NCBI GenBank assembly: GCA_003533545.1
Contig: DQEK01000274.1
Location: 1-11,646, forward strand
DNA: 11,646 nucleotides
Direction of reading: 5' to 3'
Source of the DNA: Acidobacteriota bacterium
GTDB lineage: Bacteria; Acidobacteriota; Vicinamibacteria; Vicinamibacterales; UBA8438
This document shows, piece by piece, positions 6,761 through 11,646 of the stretch. Below the pieces are notes generated by a model. The model worked only from the letters and a program-made list of their open reading frames with translations. It searched no databases and was not told where the DNA came from. The position numbers and the translations under genes were made by a program. Within the stretch, counting starts at the first letter, position 1. Every line of letters starts with the position of its first letter.

Positions 6761-7398
6761 TTCCCGATCGCCGGACGACTGAGAATCGTCACGACCTCTT
6801 TCCCGCCAAACAAATGTTCCGCCACTGTCACACCCGCAAAATTGAATCCTGCAGCTGTTGCTGCTAGAAGTTCCTGTTGCATGGTCGAGGTTTTGGTTGT
6901 TGCTAAGAGTTTGTATTCAATCCGCTGGATGCTTTCTAGGTCTCGGTTCCGCTCCAGAATTACGATGGTCTCCTTATCGAGGCTTGTTTGGGCTCGGTAG
7001 AGGAATCCGGCATTACCTGCTCGTTGAAGTTCCTCCTCCATTGTGGATGTCTTAATGGTTGCAAGTAACCTGTACTCGGTCCTGGATGTCGAATCTGAAT
7101 TACGCTGCATGACCACGACCAGTTCCCAAGTTCCCCACGCGGTCTTGCCACCTTGGATTCCAGCCAAGGAGTATCCTGCATCCGCTGCCTGCTGCATTTC
7201 CCGCTGCATCGTTGAGGTTCTTACTGTGGCGAGCAGTAAGAGATTCTGGTCAGCGGCAGCTTGTTGTGAAGCCGAGAGGGCACTTGCCGGATCCTCCGGG
7301 GCAGTTGAGACCCCAGAGGTGCCACAAGAGGCAAGAGTGAGTCCAAGAAGGGACACTCCAAGAATGACTCCGGATGGTTGATGCGCCCTCAATGTCAT
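6757..7398 (-). CDS. Lipoprotein with three internal repeats (LLATxxTSTMxxEL motif), function unknown
   Basis: This 213-residue protein has a clear lipoprotein signal: hydrophobic residues 11-24 followed by LTLASC, with lipid-carrying Cys25. A low-complexity linker (residues 27-51) leads into three copies of one unit at about 53-100, 109-151 and 162-208. Each copy starts LLAT-x-[KR]-TSTM-x-x-E-[LM], continues through A-x-x-AG-[YF] and ends in a hydrophobic strand (ELVVVMQRN, TIVILERN, VVTILSR). The pattern suggests helix plus strand in each unit, repeated by tandem duplication. I do not recognise a named domain. Units 1 and 3 are closest in length, and unit 2 is shorter in the middle. The start is well supported: AGGAGG (7405-7410) is 6 bases before the ATG. 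It follows the SLC13-type permease by 73 bases on the same strand, so the two may be co-transcribed. Its TAA overlaps the yedK stop. Confidence 0.85.
   Translation of the reverse strand: MTLRAHQPSGVILGVSLLGLTLASCGTSGVSTAPEDPASALSASQQAAADQNLLLLATVRTSTMQREMQQAADAGYSLAGIQGGKTAWGTWELVVVMQRNSDSTSRTEYRLLATIKTSTMEEELQRAGNAGFLYRAQTSLDKETIVILERNRDLESIQRIEYKLLATTKTSTMQQELLAATAAGFNFAGVTVAEHLFGGKEVVTILSRPAIGN
6775..6915 (-). repeat. Third copy of the lipoprotein repeat
   Basis: Encodes residues 162-208 of the lipoprotein, starting YKLLATTKTSTMQQEL and ending EVVTILSR. It shares LLAT-x-KTSTM, the AGF turn and the closing hydrophobic strand with the other two copies. The likeness is read at protein level. 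Confidence 0.8.
6946..7074 (-). repeat. Second copy of the lipoprotein repeat, shortened
   Basis: Encodes residues 109-151, starting YRLLATIKTSTMEEEL and ending ETIVILERN. The middle (GFLYRAQTSLDK) is about five residues shorter than in copies 1 and 3 and lacks their glycine-rich segment. Confidence 0.78.
7099..7242 (-). repeat. First copy of the lipoprotein repeat
   Basis: Encodes residues 53-100, starting LLLLATVRTSTMQREM and ending WELVVVMQRN. It differs from the others in VR for [IT]K before TSTM and in a Gly/Trp-rich middle. Confidence 0.78.
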
Positions 7399-7404
7399 AG
7401 GATG

Positions 7405-7410
7405 CCTCCT
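7405..7410 (-). promoter_or_regulatory. Strong ribosome binding site of the repeat lipoprotein
   Basis: CCTCCT on the plus strand reads AGGAGG on the minus strand, 6 bases before the ATG at 7396-7398. This fixes the start that supplies the lipoprotein signal and suggests efficient translation. Confidence 0.75.
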
Positions 7411-7471
7411 GTGGTGTCTAGCGACGGCGAACGTGAACCTGGACGTGTAGGGATGCTTGGCTGGGGGTACT

Positions 7472-9247
7472 TCATAGGGGCCAAACTAAGAGAATCATCG
7501 GTAACCCAACAGCGACGACGAGTAATTCTAGCGGGAGCCCCATCCTCCAGTAGTCCCCGAACTTGTATCCGCCTGGACCCATGATAATCGTGTTGTTCTT
7601 GTGTCCGATCGGCGTCAAGAAGGCGCACGACGCGGCGACCGCAACGGCCATGAGAAATGGGTCAGGGCTTACGCCAAGGCGGTGAGCGATATCGACGCCG
7701 ATGGGAGCTGCGATCAAGGCCGTGGCGACATTGTTCAATACGTCAGACAGAGTCATGGTGATGATCATGAGGATGGCGAGGACGACCACAACAGGCAGTC
7801 CCTGGGCCAAGGTCACGATGCCCTCGGCGATGAGGGCAGTGCTGCCGCTTTCCTCAAGGGCGGTTCCTATCGGAATTAGACAACCGAGTAACACGATCAC
7901 CGGCCATTCGACCGACTCGTAGAGTCGAGACAACGGCACAATACGCAGTAGCAGGTAAACGACGGCCACGGCACCAAGGGCCATCGGCAGGTAGAGTAGG
8001 CCGAGGCTTGCTGCTAGGACTGCTGCGCCAAAGGCCAGCACCGCCATCCAAGCTTTGCTCCTCTGGAACACCCGGATGCCTCGGTCGGCCAGCGGGAGGC
8101 AACCTAACCACTCGACCACATCCGGCAGGCTTTTGGAGTGGCCAAGCAGTAACAGGATGTCCCCGGGTTCGATGCGTAATTTTCGTACGCGGTCGCGGAA
8201 ACGACGTCCGCGACGTGAGACACCGAGGAGTGTCACTTCCCGCCGATATAGGAGACCGATGTCGAGTGCGGTCCGCCCCGCGATCCGCGCACCGTCTGGC
8301 ACCACTACCTCGAGGAGTTCGAGGCTTTCACTAGCTACACCGGCATGTTTCTGAGCACCGGCATAGTCGAGCCCGGTTGCCCCGAGGAATTGTTCGATGG
8401 CTTGAGGGGCACCTTCTAACACGATTACGTCACCCTTGCGGATCACCTCGTCGAGGACACGGCCAGAGAGGCGCTCACCACGTCGAACCAACCCGAACGG
8501 GACCACCTCCTCCTCGGGAGGCAGTGACTGCAATTCACGCAACGTCATGCCGATCGCTTTCGACCCATCCCGCACTGTGCCTTCCCCGATGTACCCACGA
8601 AGGTCCATCAGCTCCTCGGCGCTGTCGAGTCGGCTCCGCTCGATGGGAATCAATCGCCAACCGATAAATGTGACGTAGCTGACGCCGACGACCGCCACGA
8701 CAAGTCCGACCGGTGCGAAGTCAAACATGCTATAGGGGGCCCCAAGAGCTTCTTCCCGAAAGGTTGCGATCACGACGTTGGGTGGGGTACCGATCAATGT
8801 CACCATTCCACCAAGAATTGACGCAAAGGAGAGCGGCATCAGGGTGAGGGCTGGGCTACGTTTTGCCTTTTTTGCGGCCTGCATATCCACTGGCATGAGC
8901 AACGCCAGTGCGGCAACGTTGTTCATCACTGCACTCAGGGCTGCGCCAACGGTGGACATGACTGCTACATGGACACGCAACCCTCTTGAGGTGCTCACCA
9001 AGTGCCTGGCCAGGACTTCGATGGCGCCGGACCCGTAGAGCCCTTGGCTGATAATTAGAACCAAGGCGATAATTAGGGTTGCTGGATGGCCGAAACCTGC
9101 AAACACTGCTTCTTGAGGGATTGCGCCGCCGATGTAGGCAACGGTCAGAGCTCCGAAGGCGACGATGTCGTATCTAATTCGGCCCCACAACAGTAGAACG
9201 AAAATCCCAAAGAGTAGCGCAAAGAGAAATAACTGTTCAGGATTCAT
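7472..9247 (-). CDS. SLC13/DASS-type anion permease with two RCK_C (TrkA-C) domains
   Basis: This 591-residue membrane protein has two transport halves around a soluble middle. The N-terminal half has hydrophobic segments at about 5-21, 27-40, 55-70, 93-119, 137-160 and 176-199. It carries the family hairpin motifs SAVMNNVAALALLMP (105-119) and LGGMVTLIGTPPNVVI (145-160). Two RCK_C-like domains follow at about 213-293 and 300-385, visible as KGDVIVLEG (271-279) and PGDILLLLG (361-369). The C-terminal half repeats the transport signature as SDVLNNVATALIAAP (501-515) and LTPIGHKNNTIIMGPGGYKF (544-563). This layout is that of SLC13 family permeases with TrkA-C insertions, which take up sulfate, dicarboxylates or other anions, usually with sodium. 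The exact substrate is not readable. No clear Shine-Dalgarno precedes the ATG. The start fits because the first membrane segment begins at once. The repeat lipoprotein gene lies 73 bases downstream. Confidence 0.9.
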   Translation of the reverse strand: MNPEQLFLFALLFGIFVLLLWGRIRYDIVAFGALTVAYIGGAIPQEAVFAGFGHPATLIIALVLIISQGLYGSGAIEVLARHLVSTSRGLRVHVAVMSTVGAALSAVMNNVAALALLMPVDMQAAKKAKRSPALTLMPLSFASILGGMVTLIGTPPNVVIATFREEALGAPYSMFDFAPVGLVVAVVGVSYVTFIGWRLIPIERSRLDSAEELMDLRGYIGEGTVRDGSKAIGMTLRELQSLPPEEEVVPFGLVRRGERLSGRVLDEVIRKGDVIVLEGAPQAIEQFLGATGLDYAGAQKHAGVASESLELLEVVVPDGARIAGRTALDIGLLYRREVTLLGVSRRGRRFRDRVRKLRIEPGDILLLLGHSKSLPDVVEWLGCLPLADRGIRVFQRSKAWMAVLAFGAAVLAASLGLLYLPMALGAVAVVYLLLRIVPLSRLYESVEWPVIVLLGCLIPIGTALEESGSTALIAEGIVTLAQGLPVVVVLAILMIITMTLSDVLNNVATALIAAPIGVDIAHRLGVSPDPFLMAVAVAASCAFLTPIGHKNNTIIMGPGGYKFGDYWRMGLPLELLVVAVGLPMILLVWPL

Positions 9248-9426
9248 CGCGAGGATGGTCCACGGTGCAGGCTAACGTTCGTGCGCACGGTCAAAGTCAA
9301 GACGACGGTTGTAAAAGGATGTCTTGTTTGTTCCAACCAGTCAAACTGAAGTCTGAACTGTTTCCCTGAGTACCGTCAAACGCCAGCTGTGGTAGGGTAA
9401 AAGGAAGGTTCGATCAAGGCTTCGAT

Positions 9427-9431
9427 AGAGG
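9427..9431 (+). promoter_or_regulatory. Ribosome binding site of the PspC-domain gene
   Basis: AGAGG lies 5 bases before the ATG at 9437. It supports this start, which is also the one that keeps the first zinc-ribbon Cys pair (Cys3, Cys6). No convincing -35/-10 pair was found in the 189-base divergent gap 9248-9436. Confidence 0.6.
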
Positions 9432-9436
9432 ATGTC

Positions 9437-9982
9437 ATGACGTGTGGGGAATGCGAACACGAGCTGCCTAACGGCGCCAAATTCTGTATGAACTGCGGTG
9501 CTGATCAGCGAGGTGCCGCTGCGTTGCACGGCGCGGCGCGGCCACTCCGCCGGTCGGACACTAATCGAAAAATTGCCGGTGTGTGTGGTGGTCTTGCTGA
9601 ATACTTCGAAGTTGATGTCACCGTTATTCGAGTTCTGTTGGTTATCGTGACCATCGTGCCAGGAGCGTTGGTCGGTGGCATCGTGGCTTACCTGGTGGCT
9701 TGGCTCCTCATGCCCGGCGAACAGGCCCGAGGCCCCGCCGACCCCAGTCGGCAGTTAACCCAGTCTGCGACCAACCGCAAGATTGGTGGTGTCTGTGGTG
9801 GACTTGGTGAGTATTTCGGGGTTGACCCCACTGCCGTTCGTCTTCTAGGGGTCGTGCTGTCCATCATCCCAGGGGTGATTGTGGGTGGGGTTTTGGTCTA
9901 TTTGGTGGCCTGGCTTGTGATGCCGGCGCCCCCGGAAGGAAATTCGGACAGTTCGGTACCCGACGAATTTCTTGGTGTGTAA
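9437..9982 (+). CDS. Zinc-ribbon protein with two tandem PspC domains
   Basis: This 181-residue protein opens with a short zinc ribbon: Cys3-x-x-Cys6 and Cys17-x-x-Cys20 (CGECEHELPNG, FCMNCGAD). Two PspC domains follow at about 37-93 and 107-163, in exact register 70 residues apart. Each has TNRKI-[AG]-GVCGGL-[AG]-EYF-x-VD followed by a long hydrophobic segment ending YLVAWL-[LV]-MP. PspC is an inner-membrane partner in the phage-shock envelope-stress response of enterobacteria. In other phyla PspC-domain proteins are widespread and less defined, so only a membrane or envelope-stress role is inferred. No pspA, pspB or pspF homologue is in the window. One membrane segment per domain is predicted (about 65-92 and 135-162), leaving the ribbon and probably the C-terminal tail on the same side. 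AGAGG 5 bases upstream supports the start. It is divergent from the permease gene. Confidence 0.9.
   Translation: MTCGECEHELPNGAKFCMNCGADQRGAAALHGAARPLRRSDTNRKIAGVCGGLAEYFEVDVTVIRVLLVIVTIVPGALVGGIVAYLVAWLLMPGEQARGPADPSRQLTQSATNRKIGGVCGGLGEYFGVDPTAVRLLGVVLSIIPGVIVGGVLVYLVAWLVMPAPPEGNSDSSVPDEFLGV
9545..9715 (+). repeat. PspC domain copy 1
   Basis: Encodes residues 37-93. It shares TNRKIxGVCGGLxEYFxVD and YLVAWLxMP with copy 2, with no insertions or deletions between them. Confidence 0.85.
9755..9925 (+). repeat. PspC domain copy 2
   Basis: Encodes residues 107-163, offset exactly 210 bases from copy 1. The middle has drifted (RLLGVVLSIIPGVIVGG against RVLLVIVTIVPGALVGG), so the duplication is not recent. 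Confidence 0.85.
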
Positions 9983-10167
9983 CTTCCCAATTCGAATGCG
10001 GGAGACGCGGTAGGCCACCTATCCCAACGCTATCTGGGTATTAAGTTCCTCTTGGTGTCCTAGGGAAATAGCACCGATTCTCACCAGTTTTTCATGATTA
10101 TGCGTCGTACTGTTGTGTGGTGGTTCAAGAGAGAGCGCGGTTTCTCGGACAGCATGTTTCCTTATTC

Positions 10168-10173
10168 AGGAGG
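10168..10173 (+). promoter_or_regulatory. Ribosome binding site deciding the DUF481 protein start
   Basis: AGGAGG lies 11 bases before ATG 10185. The spacing is slightly long, but the next in-frame ATG upstream (10113) would put 24 polar residues before the signal peptide, so 10185 is preferred. Confidence 0.65.
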
Positions 10174-10184
10174 GTAGTTCTGAG

Positions 10185-11060
10185 ATGGGGCGTTGGTTGC
10201 GGCCTGGACTGATGTTGGCGACGGCACTCTGGGTAGCCGGTGCGGCTCCGGTGTCTGCTGGACAGGAAACAGAGGAAGAGGAAAGCGGTTGGGTCGGTTC
10301 GGCTGATGTCAACTTTGTGTTCACGGGCGGCAACGCGTCATCCAGGACCCTTGGGCTTCGTAACAGTCTGAGGCGAAACTGGGACGATAGGTCGGTGTTG
10401 CTGGAGGGCGGTGCGATTCGAGCGTCGTCCACGAAGACGACGCGGAGTGCGATTGGCCCGTCAGTAACCAACTTCGACCTCGTTAAGGAATCCACTTCTC
10501 GAACCACGGCCGAGAACTACTTCGTCCGAGGCCGGTATGACTATCCGCTGTCCGGTTGGGGCCTATTGTATGGAGGTGCTGGCTGGACTCGAAACACCTT
10601 TACCGGTGTTGCCAGTCGCTATTCTGCGGCAGCCGGCATCGGCAACACCTGGTTGGACGATGACACGGTTGCCTTGCAGACTGACTATGCCTTCACCTAT
10701 ACGATTCAGGATGAAGTCATTGATGATCCTGCTACCGACAATGCATTTTTTGGGGTGCGACTGTCATGGAGCTATCGGTATCAAGCCAATGAGACGACCG
10801 CGTTCGAGAGCTCCCTTATCGCGGACGAGAATCTTGAAGACCGGACCGATTTCCGGGTCGACGTTACCAACTCGATGGCGGTGGCCGTGAGCGGTCCTCT
10901 CGCTCTGAAGCTGAGCTGGCAGGTGCTTTACGACAGCCGCCCGTCTCTCATTGGAGTTCCGTTGCAATACCCGTTCGGTAATTTTACGGGACAGACGGCT
11001 CTAGCCAAGCTGAACAAGTTGGACCACCTGTATACACTCGCGCTTGTTGTGAACTTCTAG
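10185..11060 (+). CDS. DUF481-family outer-membrane beta-barrel protein (YdiY-like)
   Basis: From ATG 10185 the protein has 291 residues. MGRWLRPGLM plus a hydrophobic stretch ending PVSA-G (residue 25) is a Sec signal peptide. A short acidic run (ETEEEE, 28-33) precedes alternating polar/hydrophobic strands. The first is GWVGSADVNFVFTGGNASS (35-53), with the family's GN-S segment. Later ones include YFVRGRYDYPL (112-122), WGLLYGGAGWTRNTF (125-139), FFGVRLSWSYRYQ (188-200) and the last strand LYTLALVVNF, ending in the C-terminal Phe used for outer-membrane barrel insertion. These traits match DUF481 proteins, which include salt-induced outer-membrane proteins of unknown exact role. Length is within the family range. 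It starts about 200 bases after the PspC gene, so it probably has its own promoter, but none was recognised. A shared envelope-stress role with the PspC protein is speculation. Confidence 0.85.
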   Translation: MGRWLRPGLMLATALWVAGAAPVSAGQETEEEESGWVGSADVNFVFTGGNASSRTLGLRNSLRRNWDDRSVLLEGGAIRASSTKTTRSAIGPSVTNFDLVKESTSRTTAENYFVRGRYDYPLSGWGLLYGGAGWTRNTFTGVASRYSAAAGIGNTWLDDDTVALQTDYAFTYTIQDEVIDDPATDNAFFGVRLSWSYRYQANETTAFESSLIADENLEDRTDFRVDVTNSMAVAVSGPLALKLSWQVLYDSRPSLIGVPLQYPFGNFTGQTALAKLNKLDHLYTLALVVNF

Positions 11061-11075
11061 GTGCGCGACTAATGC

Positions 11076-11093
11076 GGACTAAGGCCTGAGTCC
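11076..11093. terminator. Possible bidirectional hairpin between convergent genes
   Basis: GGACT (11076-11080) pairs with AGTCC (11089-11093) around AAGGCCTG, which itself contains the palindrome AGGCCT. It lies 16 bases after the DUF481 stop and about 50 bases beyond the DUF523 stop, where a shared terminator would be expected. There is no T-run on either side, so a rho-independent terminator is only possible. Confidence 0.28.
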
Positions 11094-11143
11094 CTAGATT
11101 TGGTGTAGCCGCCGCATCCGGCATTTGCACTCGTGGACCAACA

Positions 11144-11646
11144 TCAGCCGTAGTTTTGGAGTCGGTGATACATAAATACCCGGTCGAGAAAATTCTCAAG
11201 AAGTTGCGGGTCGTGAAGATGACCCTCTTCCTCGACTGGCATGGTCGGGAACTGGAGCAGTAGTTCACCTGCGAAGATTCCCTGTCCGTTCGATTCGTTG
11301 GTTCCACTGTGATGCCACACCTTGACCTGTTCCATCCCGCAGGTCGGCGAGTCCTTTTTCAAGATATACCCACTCAACTGCTCTTTAGTAAGTTCACGAA
11401 CCCGTCGTCTCGCATATTTACGCATACGCCTCGTGAGGTCGACGCCGGTGTGTCTTGTTGCGAGCCTGACACCGTCGAGGTCTGTCGGGTCACGTACAAG
11501 CTGGATCGCCTCGCGGGGAGTGCCGAAACCAGCCTCGACCTCCGGACATACCGAGACCCACTCAACTATCGGGCCGAGTGTTTCTACAAGGAAAGAGTCG
11601 CGCTTGTGGCCACCGTCAAAGCGGACTTCTTCTCCTAACAGGCAAC
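11144..11646 (-). CDS. DUF523 family protein, TudS-like [4Fe-4S] desulfidase type, cut by right edge
   Basis: The minus-strand frame is open from the window edge to TGA at 11144-11146, giving 166 visible residues. The first visible residues are CLLGEEVRFDGGHKRDSFL, the family's N-terminal motif, so only about 5-20 residues are missing. Three conserved cysteines are present: the first visible residue, CPEVEAGFGTPRE (visible residue 33) and DSPTCGM (visible residue 102). In the DUF523 member TudS, three cysteines hold a [4Fe-4S] cluster that removes sulfur from 2-thiouracil. The same Cys set suggests a cluster here, but the substrate is inferred only from the family. The C-terminus (PVEEEGHLHDP, then FLDRVFMYHRLQ) closes the DUF523 domain, and no DUF1722 domain follows. 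An internal ATG at 11425 gives a shorter 93-residue frame that would lose two of the three cysteines and is not the real start. The gene is convergent with the DUF481 gene. Confidence 0.88.
   Translation of the reverse strand, partial: CLLGEEVRFDGGHKRDSFLVETLGPIVEWVSVCPEVEAGFGTPREAIQLVRDPTDLDGVRLATRHTGVDLTRRMRKYARRRVRELTKEQLSGYILKKDSPTCGMEQVKVWHHSGTNESNGQGIFAGELLLQFPTMPVEEEGHLHDPQLLENFLDRVFMYHRLQNYG

Noticed and set aside
6775..7242. Regularly spaced repeats that could suggest a CRISPR array or satellite
   Set aside because: The repeats are similar at protein level, lie inside one coding frame, and differ too much in length and bases to be CRISPR repeats.
9279..9296. TTGACT/TTGACC on the minus strand as a -35 for the permease gene
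   Set aside because: No TATAAT-like hexamer follows at 16-18 bases. The best fit is CGTTAG, which lacks the key positions.
10023..10038. CCCA/TGGG inverted repeat after the PspC gene as a terminator
   Set aside because: The stem is only four base pairs with an eight-base loop and no T-run follows.
11144..11425. A 93-residue gene starting at the internal ATG 11425
   Set aside because: The same frame stays open to the window edge and the upstream part carries the conserved CLLG and CPEVEAG motifs of DUF523. The short version would lose two cysteines.
1..11646. Search for a mobile element, phage, toxin-antitoxin or defence system
   Set aside because: No transposase, integrase, nuclease, helicase, reverse transcriptase, terminal inverted repeats or tRNA-linked attachment site was recognised. 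The genes are ordinary metabolic and envelope genes.

Overview
The window reads as ordinary chromosomal sequence from a Gram-negative (diderm), moderately GC-rich bacterium. It holds a DUF481 outer-membrane beta-barrel, two lipoprotein-type or lipoprotein-like signal sequences, two Tat signals and several exported oxidoreductase-type proteins. The mix of an exported serine hydrolase, a sorbosone-dehydrogenase-like propeller, an isoquinoline-oxidoreductase-type molybdenum hydroxylase and a Tat-exported TIM barrel is typical of Acidobacteriota (Vicinamibacteria-like) or related uncultured lineages. That placement is inference from gene content, not from a marker gene.

Layout, left to right. (1) 1-1965, minus strand: the N-terminal 206 residues of an exported serine hydrolase (beta-lactamase/class C-like), cut by the window edge. 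It lies downstream of a complete secreted PQQ-type sugar (sorbosone) dehydrogenase. (2) 1966-2138: a divergent intergenic region with an RBS-overlapping hairpin. (3) 2139-5975, plus strand: a tight three-gene run. It encodes a [2Fe-2S] subunit, a Tat-exported molybdopterin subunit (ATGA overlap) and a Tat-exported xylose-isomerase-like TIM-barrel protein. (4) 6071-6760, plus: an HMCES/YedK abasic-site-crosslinking protein. (5) 6757-9247, minus: a lipoprotein with three internal repeats, whose stop codon overlaps the yedK stop, preceded by an SLC13-type permease with two RCK_C domains. (6) 9437-9982, plus: a zinc-ribbon protein with two tandem PspC domains. (7) 10185-11060, plus: a DUF481 outer-membrane protein. 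(8) 11144-11646, minus: most of a DUF523 (TudS-like) [4Fe-4S] protein, cut by the right edge.

How the genes may work together. The left 6 kb looks like a cell-envelope oxidation and hydrolysis neighbourhood: every catalytic protein there carries an export signal, or (the Fe-S subunit) a presumed exported partner. The substrate cannot be read from sequence. The right half is a set of envelope and housekeeping genes with no obvious shared pathway. I see no tRNA, rRNA, CRISPR array, transposase, integrase, phage gene or recognised defence system. No intergenic gap exceeds about 205 bases. The most unusual points are the triplicated-motif lipoprotein, the duplicated PspC protein with a zinc ribbon, and the all-exported oxidoreductase cluster. 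None of these amounts to a proven new system.
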